From contig NZ_JBPPLZ010000009.1 of the NCBI RefSeq assembly GCF_051535235.1, positions 1 through 64,000 on the forward strand: 64,000 nucleotides of DNA, read 5' to 3'. The notes under the pieces were generated by a model. It made no database searches. It saw nothing but the letters and a program-made list of their open reading frames with translations, and was not told the origin of the DNA. The DNA is from Nitrobacter sp051535235. Its GTDB lineage: Bacteria; Pseudomonadota; Alphaproteobacteria; Rhizobiales; Xanthobacteraceae. The position numbers and the translations under genes were made by a program. Shown one piece after another: positions 18,102 through 26,325 of the stretch; the first letter of the stretch is position 1; the number at the start of each line of letters is the position of its first letter.

Positions 18102-18740
18102 TCATTTTTTCTCGGCCTGGTCCTTCGCCGCCATGTTGACAACCTCGACGCGGCGATTTTCCGCAGCGAACGGGTCGGCGGGATTCTTGTATCCCTCCTT
18201 TCCATATCCGGCGGAGAGCAGGTTTGCCGCGGGGATGTGATACGTCTCGATGAGGAAACGCTTCACGGCTTCTGCCCGGCGTTCGGAGAGATCGTGATTG
18301 TAGGCGTCGGATCCCTTGCCGTCGGTGTGGCCGCCGAGCATGATGACGGAACCCGCGAGTTCGTTGCTCGTCAGCGCCTTGCCGAGGCTGTGCAACTGCG
18401 GTTTGGCGCGGGCGGTCAGGGCCGCGGAATCGAAATCGAAATTGATGTCCAGATCGATCTTCGGGCGGTTGGCGGCGATTGCCGCCAGATGATCGCGGTC
18501 GTCCAGGGATAGCGAGCGGGTCTTGCCGCGCACGCTCTTGACGAAGTCCAGATCGCCTTGGGTCAGCGCGGGCTGTGCGGGCGCGCTCAGGCTTCGCGTC
18601 CGTGAGACCTTCAACCCGTCGATGATCTGCTGCGCGGAGAGGTCCCCGGCCAAGGCGCCCTGCGGTACGGTGATCACAGTCAGGCCGGCCACCAGCATGG
18701 CTGCTCGCAGTCCTTTTCCGGATGTCATCCGACGAGACAT
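18102..18740 (-). CDS. OmpA-family peptidoglycan-binding envelope protein
   Basis: A 212-residue protein with a signal peptide (about 1-32, cleavage after GALA) and a C-terminal OmpA domain (about 95-200). DLDINFDFDSAAL starts the domain, and GGHTDGKGSDAYNHDLSERR carries the conserved Thr-Asp, Asn and Arg residues that bind the diaminopimelate of peptidoglycan. There is no beta-barrel, so it is a periplasmic or membrane-associated protein that binds the cell wall. The ATG at 18740 follows AGGAGA at seven bases and is clearly better than the longer upstream frame. It is the first gene of the leftward cluster with the caspase/TPR protein (about 200 bases on), adaptor and RND permease. Confidence 0.85.
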   Translation of the reverse strand: MSRRMTSGKGLRAAMLVAGLTVITVPQGALAGDLSAQQIIDGLKVSRTRSLSAPAQPALTQGDLDFVKSVRGKTRSLSLDDRDHLAAIAANRPKIDLDINFDFDSAALTARAKPQLHSLGKALTSNELAGSVIMLGGHTDGKGSDAYNHDLSERRAEAVKRFLIETYHIPAANLLSAGYGKEGYKNPADPFAAENRRVEVVNMAAKDQAEKK

Positions 18741-18818
18741 GATCTTCTCCTGTCTTTTCATGGCCGCCCCGCGACGAGAGCGGCTGCCGCACTCTGGGCC
18801 GGGATATCGGGCCAATAC

Positions 18819-18834
18819 TGTGATTTGCATCACG
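18819..18834 (-). promoter_or_regulatory. CRP-like operator (TGTGA-N6-TCACG)
   Basis: One mismatch from the E. coli CRP consensus TGTGA-N6-TCACA; the core GTGAT-TTGC-ATCAC is a perfect inverted repeat. Its centre lies about 86 bases upstream of the OmpA-like start codon, a position compatible with activation of the leftward OmpA/caspase/RND cluster. The Crp-type protein at 11578-12252 has the matching recognition residues. Confidence 0.55.
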
Positions 18835-18986
18835 CCGGTCTATACATCACGCCGATCCAGATGAATTGACTCAGCCCCGACCGCCTTGATTTGACGTCAC
18901 CGGGCCCGGATTCGTTCAAGATTATTCAATGCGCCCCGGCGCATCAATGCCGGCGCGCGGGCGATGCTGCCCGCGTCGGCTGCCAC

Positions 18987-19011
18987 GGAACCGGCGGCAG
19001 GTTTGCGCGTT
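18987..19011 (+). promoter_or_regulatory. EcfG-type (general stress response) promoter
   Basis: GGAAC, a 16-base spacer, then CGTT: an exact match to the alphaproteobacterial EcfG sigma-factor consensus. Predicted transcription would start near 19018 and read rightward into the MFS-otsB-GH15-otsA set, whose first plausible ATG is at 19061. Trehalose genes are known EcfG targets in this group. Confidence 0.65.
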
Positions 19012-19060
19012 GCTATCCTCCAGCCAAGGCCCGCACCCGAAGACCAGCAACCGAGAAAGG

Positions 19061-20632
19061 ATGATCGCCGGCAAGCTGCTCGCTTTCCATTCGAGCCGCT
19101 CTTCAACCCGCGCTTATGCACGGGGCGAGCTTAAGCGCCGGCCGGCGCGAGTGAGTGCAATTTTGGCGACTATCCAGGCACAACCATCACCCCGATATGC
19201 GGACGGGATCGTCGAGACGGACATTCCGGCGCGGCTCGACAGCCTGCGCTGGAGCATGTTTCATACGCGGGTCGTCACCGCGCTGGGCATCACCTGGATT
19301 CTGGACGGGCTGGAGGTGACGCTCGCCGGGGCGCTGTCCGGCGCGCTCAAGGACAGCCCGGTGCTTCGCTTCACCAACCTCGACATCGGCCTCGCCGGCA
19401 GCGCCTATCTCGCAGGGGCCGTGCTCGGCGCGCTGGGTTTCGGCTGGCTGACGGACCGCATCGGGCGCAAGAAACTTTTTTTCGTCACGTTGGCTCTTTA
19501 TCTGACCGCGACGGCGGCAACCGCGCTGTCATGGGATATCGGCAGCTTCGCGCTGTTCCGGTTTTTCACCGGCGCGGGCATCGGGGGCGAATACACAGCG
19601 ATCAATTCCACGATTCAGGAACTGGTGCCGGCGCGTTATCGCGGATGGACGGATCTGACCATCAACGGCAGCTTCTGGATCGGTGCCGCGCTCGGTGCGG
19701 GCGGCGCGATCGTCCTGCTCGATCCGCAGGTGATCGATCCGGAACTGGGCTGGCGGCTTGCATTTCTGACCGGCGCGGTGCTGGGACTGGTGGTTTTTGT
19801 GATGCGACTATGGATTCCGGAAAGCCCGCGCTGGCTGATGATTCACGGACGGCCCGACCAGGCAATCCAGATCGTCGCCGACATCGAACGGATGACGGCT
19901 CGCCATCCGGATGCCGCCACCGGGACGGCATGGCCGACGATCAGGCTTCGCATGCGCGACCACACGCCGCTGCGCGAGGTGGCGCGGACCCTGTTCTCCG
20001 CATACCGGCAGCGGTCGCTGGTCGGCCTTGCCTTGATGATCGCGCAGGCGTTCTTCTACAATGCGATCTTCTTCACATACGCGCTGGTGCTGTCGACCTT
20101 CTTCGACATCCCGGCGAACCATATCGGCTGGTACGTCCTGCCGTTCGCGGTGGGCAACTTTCTCGGGCCGCTGTTGCTCGGCCGGCTGTTCGATACGGTC
20201 GGACGCCGCACGATGATTGCCTTCACCTACGGAATATCGGGCGTTCTGCTGGCGGTGTCCGGCTATCTTTTCGCAGCCGGCGTTCTGACCGCGCAGACCC
20301 AGACGATCGCGTGGATGGTGATATTCTTCTTTGCCTCGCCGGCCGCGAGCGCCGCCTACCTTACCGTGAGCGAGACTTTTCCGCTTGAAGTGCGGGCGCT
20401 GGCGATCGCGATGTTCTATGCCGTGGGGACGGCGATCGGCGGCATCGCCGGTCCTGTCGTGTTCGGGGCCTTGATCGATAGCGGTTCGCGTGACAGCGTA
20501 TTCGCGGGGTATTGTCTGGGATCGGCATTGATGATCGCCGCCGCGTTGATCGGCTGGCGATACGGAATTGCCGCCGAGCGGCGCCCGCTCGAATCGGTGG
20601 CGTCGCCGCTTGCCGTTGTGGAGTCGCGATGA
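19061..20632 (+). CDS. Major facilitator superfamily (sugar-porter-like) transporter
   Basis: A protein of up to 523 residues with about 12 transmembrane helices in two halves. Family motifs are visible: WILDGLEVTLAG in helix 1, GWLTDRIGRKKLF between helices 2 and 3, FFTGAGIGGEY in helix 4, IPESPRWL before the central loop, and LLGRLFDTVGRRTM in the second half. These resemble the sugar/metabolite-H+ symporter branch, but the substrate is not predictable. The N-terminus is uncertain: ATG 19061 (next to GAGAAAGG, close spacing), GTG 19151 and TTG 19163 are all in frame, and the conserved part begins near 19200. The stop overlaps the otsB start (ATGA). Confidence 0.8.
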   Translation: MIAGKLLAFHSSRSSTRAYARGELKRRPARVSAILATIQAQPSPRYADGIVETDIPARLDSLRWSMFHTRVVTALGITWILDGLEVTLAGALSGALKDSPVLRFTNLDIGLAGSAYLAGAVLGALGFGWLTDRIGRKKLFFVTLALYLTATAATALSWDIGSFALFRFFTGAGIGGEYTAINSTIQELVPARYRGWTDLTINGSFWIGAALGAGGAIVLLDPQVIDPELGWRLAFLTGAVLGLVVFVMRLWIPESPRWLMIHGRPDQAIQIVADIERMTARHPDAATGTAWPTIRLRMRDHTPLREVARTLFSAYRQRSLVGLALMIAQAFFYNAIFFTYALVLSTFFDIPANHIGWYVLPFAVGNFLGPLLLGRLFDTVGRRTMIAFTYGISGVLLAVSGYLFAAGVLTAQTQTIAWMVIFFFASPAASAAYLTVSETFPLEVRALAIAMFYAVGTAIGGIAGPVVFGALIDSGSRDSVFAGYCLGSALMIAAALIGWRYGIAAERRPLESVASPLAVVESR

Positions 20633-21435
20633 GTCAGGATTTGATGGAAACCTTGCCGAAGAAAACCGCCTTCATGGCCGATGACCGACCTCTTATGCCG
20701 CCGCTGCGTACATCCGCGCTGTTGCTCGATATCGATGGCACGCTGCTCGACCTCGCGCCGTCGCCGAACGAGGTTCAGGTGCCGCCGGGTCTCGCCAATT
20801 CGCTGTCGCGGCTATTGGAGCGGACGGACGGCGCGCTGGCGCTGGTCAGCGGGAGATCGCTCAGCGACATCGACCGCATATTCGCTCCGATGCTGTTTCC
20901 GGCAGTCGGCGGTCATGGCGCGGAGATGCGCATCTCCTCTCAAAGCGAAGCCGTGGCCGCTGGCGCACCCCCGATGAACCAGGACCTGATCCGGCGTTTC
21001 GCGGCCATCGCGGAATTGCACGCCGGCATCCTCGTGGAGAACAAGGGCTACTCGCTGGCGCTGCACTACAGAAAGGCTCCGGATGCCGAACGCTCGATCT
21101 ACGATGCGGTTTCGGCGATACGCGCCGACCTGCCCAGCGCGCCGATCGAGGTGCTGCCCGGCAAGCTCGTATGCGAGATCAAGCATTCCGGTTTCACGAA
21201 GGCGACCGGTGTAACCGAATTGATGGTTCACGAGCCGTTCAAGGGACGGCGTCCGGTGTTCATCGGCGACGACGTGACCGATGAAACCGTGTTCGCAATC
21301 ATGCCCGACCTGAAGGGTCTGTCGTTTTCGGTAGGCCGGCGGGCCAAGGGCGTCGACGGCCATTTTCAGTCGCCAAGCGATGTCAGGGCCTGGCTGGGCG
21401 GGCTCCTCGACGACGAACGGGCTGTCGCGGAATGA
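20629..21435 (+). CDS. otsB: Trehalose-6-phosphate phosphatase
   Basis: A 268-residue HAD-superfamily enzyme that releases phosphate from trehalose 6-phosphate. The nucleophile motif LLLDIDGTLLDLAPSP (about 29-44), motif II Ser in ALVSGRS, the cap domain, and motif IV GDDVTDE (about 225) are present. Cytoplasmic, no signal peptide. The start at 20629 overlaps the upstream MFS stop by four bases (ATGA), with GGAG upstream, and its own stop overlaps the GH15 start in the same way, so the three genes are translationally coupled. Together with otsA it forms the OtsAB route from UDP-glucose and glucose 6-phosphate to trehalose. Confidence 0.93.
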   Translation: MSQDLMETLPKKTAFMADDRPLMPPLRTSALLLDIDGTLLDLAPSPNEVQVPPGLANSLSRLLERTDGALALVSGRSLSDIDRIFAPMLFPAVGGHGAEMRISSQSEAVAAGAPPMNQDLIRRFAAIAELHAGILVENKGYSLALHYRKAPDAERSIYDAVSAIRADLPSAPIEVLPGKLVCEIKHSGFTKATGVTELMVHEPFKGRRPVFIGDDVTDETVFAIMPDLKGLSFSVGRRAKGVDGHFQSPSDVRAWLGGLLDDERAVAE

Positions 21436-23225
21436 TCGACCACGGTCTCGATCTCGCCGTCATCGGCAACTGCCGCACGGCCGCGCTTGTCGATCCCACC
21501 GCGCGTCTGGTGTGGTGGTGTTTCCCGCGATTCGATTCCGATCCGGTGTTCTCGCGCCTGCTCGCGGGAAATGAAGAAAAAGGCTTCAGCGATGTCGTGC
21601 TGGACGGCATGGCTGATTTCCAGTCGGACTATGTCCGCAACACCGCGATCGTGTCCGCGGTCCTGACAGACGGCCGCGGCAATGCGGTGCGGGTCACAGA
21701 CTTTGCGCCGCGCTTCCGGCAATATGGCCGCATCTTCCGTCCGCCGCAGTTGTTTCGCATCATCGAGCCCGTCGCGGGCCTGCCCCGGATCACGATTCGC
21801 ATCCGTCCGACGCATGCTTACGGCAAGCCGCTCAAGCGCCATTCGATGGGAAGCAATCACATCCGCTACTTCGCGGATGACGACACGGCGATTCGCGTAA
21901 CCACGGATGCGCCGCTTGCCCTGATCGAAAACGAAACGCCGTTCGTTCTGACGCGGCCGATGCATCTCGTGTTCGGCAACGACGAGCCCTTTCCCGGCGA
22001 TCTGGCGTCGACCGCCCAGCGCTTCGCCGAAGAGACCAGGACCTATTGGCAGGGCTGGGTGCGGCGTCTCTACATCTCCTACGAGTGGCAGGAAGCCATC
22101 ATCCGCGCCGCCATCACGCTCAAGCTGTCAAACTTCGAGGAGACCGGCGGCATCATCGCCGCGCACACCACCTCGATTCCGGAGGCGCCCGGCTCCGGCC
22201 GCACCTGGGATTATCGCTATTGCTGGCTGCGCGATGCCTATTTCGTGGTGAAGGCGCTGAACCGCGTCGGCGCGACGCGGACCATGGAGGATTTCATCGG
22301 CTTCACGCTCTCGATCGCATCGAAGATCGACGATGACCTGAAGCCGGTCTACAGCGTGGTCCCGAATCTGCCGCTGGACGAATGGACCGCCGCCGATCTT
22401 CAGGGCTATCGCGGCGACGGGCCCGTGCGGGTCGGCAATGCCGCGGTCGACCAGAAACAGCATGACACCTATGGCAGCGCCATCCTGGCGGCGTTGCCGC
22501 TGTTCTTTGACCGTCGACTGCCGCGCCCCGGCGACGAAAGCCTGTTCTCCCTTCTCGAATCGCTCGGCCACAAGGCGGCGAGAGTCGCAATGACGAGCGA
22601 TGCCGGCATCTGGGAATACCGCGGCCGCCAGCGCGTCCACACCCACTCCGCCGCGATGTGCTGGGCCGGAATCAATCGGCTCGCGGCCATCGCGGAACGG
22701 CTCGGTCTGCCGGAGCGCGCGGCGCACTGGAACGCGGTCGCCGATCCGTTGCATGCCGAACTGCTTGATCGCGCCTGGAATCCGAAGCGCGAGGCCTTCA
22801 CCTCCGCGTTCGGATCCGACGATCTCGATGCGAGCGTGTTGCTGTTGCCCGAACTCGGCGTTTGCGAGGTCAACGATCCGCGTTTCGTGAAAACCGTCGC
22901 AGCCATGGAGCGCGAGCTGCTGCGTGAGAAGCATGTGATGCGCTACGCTGCAGAAGACGACTTCGGCGTTCCGGTGACTGCGTTCCTGATCTGCCGATTC
23001 TGGCTGATCGATGCATGGTGGGCGCTCGGACGTCGCGAGGAAGCGCGGGAGGCTTTCGTGGATGCGCTTGCGCATCGCAATCGTTTCGGACTCCTTTCGG
23101 AAGACGTGGATCCGAAAACCGGCGCGCTGTTCGGGAACTTTCCGCAGACCTATTCCATGGCGGGATTGATTCTCACCGGCATGAGATTGTCGCGCAACTG
23201 GGAAGATCGTTACTGGCGCAGTTGA
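21432..23225 (+). CDS. Glycoside hydrolase family 15 (glucoamylase/trehalase-like)
   Basis: A 597-residue cytoplasmic protein. The N-terminal beta-sandwich begins DLAVIGNCRTAALVDPTARL and the (alpha/alpha)6 barrel starts near residue 200. WDYRYCWLRDAYF (about 257-269) is a GH15 signature. A candidate catalytic Glu lies in DAGIWEYRG (about 396), and another in LLSEDVDPKTG with GNFPQTYS following (about 555-575). GH15 members include glucoamylases and trehalases; between otsB and otsA it may hydrolyse trehalose or a glucan and keep the pool in balance (inference). Starts within the otsB stop (ATGA). Confidence 0.88.
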   Translation: MIDHGLDLAVIGNCRTAALVDPTARLVWWCFPRFDSDPVFSRLLAGNEEKGFSDVVLDGMADFQSDYVRNTAIVSAVLTDGRGNAVRVTDFAPRFRQYGRIFRPPQLFRIIEPVAGLPRITIRIRPTHAYGKPLKRHSMGSNHIRYFADDDTAIRVTTDAPLALIENETPFVLTRPMHLVFGNDEPFPGDLASTAQRFAEETRTYWQGWVRRLYISYEWQEAIIRAAITLKLSNFEETGGIIAAHTTSIPEAPGSGRTWDYRYCWLRDAYFVVKALNRVGATRTMEDFIGFTLSIASKIDDDLKPVYSVVPNLPLDEWTAADLQGYRGDGPVRVGNAAVDQKQHDTYGSAILAALPLFFDRRLPRPGDESLFSLLESLGHKAARVAMTSDAGIWEYRGRQRVHTHSAAMCWAGINRLAAIAERLGLPERAAHWNAVADPLHAELLDRAWNPKREAFTSAFGSDDLDASVLLLPELGVCEVNDPRFVKTVAAMERELLREKHVMRYAAEDDFGVPVTAFLICRFWLIDAWWALGRREEAREAFVDALAHRNRFGLLSEDVDPKTGALFGNFPQTYSMAGLILTGMRLSRNWEDRYWRS

Positions 23226-23235
23226 TGAAAAATAC

Positions 23236-23259
23236 TTGTCGTAAAGAATGTTACGACAA
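23236..23259. promoter_or_regulatory. 24-bp palindrome upstream of otsA
   Basis: Perfect 9-base arms TTGTCGTAA and TTACGACAA around a 6-base spacer. It lies 11 bases after the GH15 stop and about 140 bases before the otsA start. The size fits a dimeric repressor operator, or an mRNA hairpin in the leader of otsA. No known regulator is recognised. Confidence 0.55.
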
Positions 23260-23400
23260 TGAATATTTTCTCTGCGAGGGGAACTTTCAGTATTGTTCTA
23301 TCTTGCCCGAATTTGGCGTCAATTTGGTTGGAAGGAGGCGAGGAACCATATTGATGAACGGGCGTTTATCGACGGGCAAAAAAAATACGGAGGGACCCCT

Positions 23401-24873
23401 GTGAACCTCGTTGTCGTTTCAAATCGGGTGGCGCGTGCGCGGGCCAGTGAGCCCCTGACGGGCGGCCTTGCTGCGGCGCTGCTGCCGGTTGTTGAAAAAT
23501 CGGGCGCAATCTGGGTGGGTTCCAGCGGCCGTGTGCGCGACGGGGTGCACAAGGATACATTTGCGGAGGTCGAGGCCCTGGGCGCGGGCGCGCTGGCGTT
23601 GCTCGATCTGCCGGCGGCGCATTACGGCGGATATTACGAAGGCTTCGCCAACTCGGCGCTGTGGCCCGCGCTTCATTCCCGATCCGATCTCATTCGCGCC
23701 TCGCAGGACGATTATCAGTCATACCGCGAGGTCAACGCCTTCATGGCGCGCGCCTTGATGCGCTTTCGCAAGCCGGATACCGCGTTCTGGATTCAGGATT
23801 ATCACTTCCTGGCGCTTGGCGCCGAGTTGCGCGATCTCGGCGTCCGGAATCCGATCGGGTTCTTCCTGCATACGCCATGGCCCGCGCGCGCCATCGTCGG
23901 CGCCGTTCCGCACCATCGCGAACTGGTCGAGGCGATGCTGGCCTACGATCTGATCGGATTCCAGACCGACGACGACTGCGAGAATTTTCTCAGCTATCTG
24001 CAGTCCGAGCTTGGTCTCAAGATCGATGACGGCGTGGTGACGTCGCGCTACGGCAAGTCGCGGTGCGCGGTGTTTCCGATCGGAATCGACGTGGAGAAAT
24101 TCGCGGTGCAGGCCGCCAAGGCCGCCACTCATCCCGACGTGTCGCGGCTGCGGCGCAGCCTGAACGGCGAGCAACTGGCGATCGGCGTCGACCGTCTGGA
24201 TTACTCGAAGGGACTGGTGAACCGGGTCAAGGCATTCGACCGGATGCTGACCTCGCAGCCCGAGCTGAAGCGCACCGTCTCGCTGTTGCAGATCGCAACG
24301 CCCTCCCGCGGCACCATCGAAGCCTATGGAAACCTGCAGAGCGAACTGGCGAAGCTCGTCAGCGACGTCAACGGCCGCCACGGCGAGGCGGACTGGATGC
24401 CGATCCGTTATCTCAACCGCGGATTCAATCAGACGGTGCTTGCGGGCCTTTATCGCACCGCGCGCGTGGGCGTGGTGACGCCGCTGCATGACGGCATGAA
24501 TCTCGTCGCCAAGGAATATGTCGCCGCGCAAAACCCTGCCGATCCGGGCGTGCTGGTCTTGTCCAAGTTCGCAGGCGCGGCGAATGAATTGCAGACGGCG
24601 CTGCTGGTCAACCCGCACGAAATCGACGGGATGTCGCGCGCCATTGCCACGGCGTTTTCGATGCCGCTGACCGAACGCCGGATGCGCTGGGAAGCCATGA
24701 TGCGAAAGCTGCGCGCCGGCACCATTCAGCAGTGGTTTGCGGATTTCTCCGACGCGCTCCAGGATGCGCATGCCTCTAACAAGGAATCGGCAAGCGACCT
24801 GCCCGCCGTCGAGTCGCCGAAATCATGGCCGCTGCACGTCGTCGGCTGGCGGAGCGGCGCGCGCGTTCACTAA
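23401..24873 (+). CDS. otsA: Trehalose-6-phosphate synthase
   Basis: A 490-residue GT20 glycosyltransferase. MNLVVVSNRVAR and TGGLAAALLPV form the N-terminal sugar-binding loop (about 1-25); WIQDYHFLALGAELR (about 125), FFLHTPWPA (about 155), GVDRLDYSKGL (about 262) and PLHDGMNLVAKEY (about 360) are the conserved UDP-glucose and glucose-6-phosphate sites. It makes trehalose 6-phosphate, the substrate of OtsB. The GTG at 23401 follows GGAGGG at seven bases; the longer upstream frame would cover the leader. A 175-base gap with a palindrome separates it from GH15, so it may have its own control in addition to the operon promoter. Confidence 0.93.
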   Translation: MNLVVVSNRVARARASEPLTGGLAAALLPVVEKSGAIWVGSSGRVRDGVHKDTFAEVEALGAGALALLDLPAAHYGGYYEGFANSALWPALHSRSDLIRASQDDYQSYREVNAFMARALMRFRKPDTAFWIQDYHFLALGAELRDLGVRNPIGFFLHTPWPARAIVGAVPHHRELVEAMLAYDLIGFQTDDDCENFLSYLQSELGLKIDDGVVTSRYGKSRCAVFPIGIDVEKFAVQAAKAATHPDVSRLRRSLNGEQLAIGVDRLDYSKGLVNRVKAFDRMLTSQPELKRTVSLLQIATPSRGTIEAYGNLQSELAKLVSDVNGRHGEADWMPIRYLNRGFNQTVLAGLYRTARVGVVTPLHDGMNLVAKEYVAAQNPADPGVLVLSKFAGAANELQTALLVNPHEIDGMSRAIATAFSMPLTERRMRWEAMMRKLRAGTIQQWFADFSDALQDAHASNKESASDLPAVESPKSWPLHVVGWRSGARVH

Positions 24874-24959
24874 AGCCTTTTCTGCTTCTGATTGAATCAG
24901 AACGTGTCTGGACGCGTTTTTCTTCACGCGAACCAATACCCACTTCGCTTGAAAACGCT
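24874..24959. repeat. Dispersed intergenic repeat of Bradyrhizobiaceae type (copy 1)
   Basis: It begins right after the otsA stop: AGCCTTTTCTGCTTCTG, a small GATT-GAATC palindrome, TTTTTCTTCACGCGAACC and CACTTCGCTTGAAAACGCT. The same element is present inverted at 32414-32535. It is common in intergenic DNA of this family and may act as a transcript end. Confidence 0.75.
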
Positions 24960-25174
24960 GTAGATATCCGGTCCCGGCATTTTGCAGTCGCCCTGTTGAT
25001 TGTACCGCACCCAGTCTTACCGGAGCGGGATGGACCGGGATTGTTGGCGACGAAACCCAAGCCGCGCAATGCGAATCCCCGGCCATGCGACCGAAGGGTC
25101 GACGAACTCAGCATCGGCGACAATCATGACACGCACGTCGTCGCATGCGTCCGATCTATGAAGACCGTTATTGA

Positions 25175-25200
25175 AACCGCGCGGTGAAACCCGCGCGGTT
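25175..25200. terminator. Strong GC-rich hairpin at end of the leftward gene
   Basis: Perfect 10-base arms AACCGCGCGG and CCGCGCGGTT around TGAAAC. It ends at the stop codon of the leftward membrane protein. No clear U-tract follows on either strand, so it is a possible rather than certain terminator. Confidence 0.5.
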
Positions 25201-26129
25201 CACTGCAGCGGCATCGGCGGACGCGGCGCGCTGTCGTCTCCCGGCTGGGGCGGAAGACGGGCGGGTGCGGGCGGGATGTAGGCTTCGCGTTGCGTCGATT
25301 CTTGCGGATATACCCGTCTTTCCGTCGCCGCCGGCGGCGAAGCATGGGACGCGGGAGGATTGTATGGAATTGCCGCCGCCTGAGGCGAGGTGCGTTGTCG
25401 CCGTGTCGCGGCAGGCTTCGCCAGGTGTTGTACCGGTTTGGCGCGCGCTTCGCGGTCTGCGGCCATCTCCCGGCGCAACTGCTGCTCGCTGGTTCGCAAC
25501 TCTTCGACTGTCTGTTTCAGCGTGGCGATGTCGTTCGCCATGGCCTCGAGCTTTTGCGCGGTCTCGGCCGGAAGCGCGGCCGGGGCGGAGGAGGGCGCTT
25601 GCGCAGGGGTCGTTCCGACATCCGGGGCCGATGTTGACGGCCGGAGATCGTCCGCCGTGGCGGTTTGCGCGGGTTGTGCTTCGGGCGCCGGTTGGGCCTG
25701 CGGCGCGGCCGCCGCCTGAGCCGCCGTGTCCGGCTCCTGAGCTTCAGCCCCGGTTGCGTTTGCCGACGATGCGGGAGCCTCCATCAGAAGCTGCGGCATC
25801 AGTTGGGAAAGCCTCTGCTTCGCCTCTTCGCCATAGGAGTGCCAGGCCATTGCTCCGGCAACGCCGGCGCAAATGGCCAGCAGCACCTTCAGGATGACGC
25901 GACGAGGCCGCGGGGGCGAGATCGTTTTGAGGAGCGCCTCGGCATTGTCGTTCGATGGCGCGGCCTCGAACAGTGATTCGGCGACCGGCTGGGATGCCGG
26001 CGTCGACAAGGACGGCTCCTGAGTCTCAGGCCAGTCCTGCTTGATTCGCGGCGCCAACTCGCGAAGCTGAGCGACGATGGCATCGTGCGGGTCAGGCTGG
26101 GCAATTGCGGGTTTTGATCTGAACAACAT
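25200..26129 (-). CDS. Hypothetical single-pass membrane protein with coiled coil
   Basis: A 309-residue protein of unknown function. An N-terminal cytoplasmic part (1-75) with PRPRR just before the helix is followed by one transmembrane helix (about 78-97), an Ala/Pro/Gln-rich linker (about 118-185), a short coiled coil (LPAETAQKLEAMANDIATLK, about 188-230) and a Pro-rich tail. The topology is inside-to-periplasm. Similar membrane-plus-coiled-coil proteins occur in Bradyrhizobium, without known role. It is transcribed leftward, with about 195 bases before the lipocalin-like gene. Confidence 0.65.
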   Translation of the reverse strand: MLFRSKPAIAQPDPHDAIVAQLRELAPRIKQDWPETQEPSLSTPASQPVAESLFEAAPSNDNAEALLKTISPPRPRRVILKVLLAICAGVAGAMAWHSYGEEAKQRLSQLMPQLLMEAPASSANATGAEAQEPDTAAQAAAAPQAQPAPEAQPAQTATADDLRPSTSAPDVGTTPAQAPSSAPAALPAETAQKLEAMANDIATLKQTVEELRTSEQQLRREMAADREARAKPVQHLAKPAATRRQRTSPQAAAIPYNPPASHASPPAATERRVYPQESTQREAYIPPAPARLPPQPGDDSAPRPPMPLQ

Positions 26130-26325
26130 CGGATGTCCGGGTTGGTTGTTGCGCCGGCGTCCGGCGATCAGCGTATCGAGAAGGAGGCTGTCTGCTTTGA
26201 CCTCAGCAAGGCGGCAAGGTGAAAAGTATAAGGCAGAGTGGACCGATTATGGCAACCGCACGCGTCGTTGTCGCCCTCACAACCACGGGTGCGCGCATGA
26301 AGTCGCGTTTGCCGGGTGGCCTCGG

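Larger units (their letters stand above)
18741..19060. other. Intergenic control region, divergent
   Basis: About 320 bases between the OmpA-like gene (leftward) and the MFS gene (rightward). It holds a CRP-like site (18819-18834) and an EcfG-type promoter (18987-19011). No coding sequence is seen. Confidence 0.6.

Noticed and set aside
23280..23304. Second EcfG promoter upstream of otsA (GGAAC-N16-TCTT)
   Set aside because: The -10 part matches only two of four bases, below what I would report beside the exact match at 18987.
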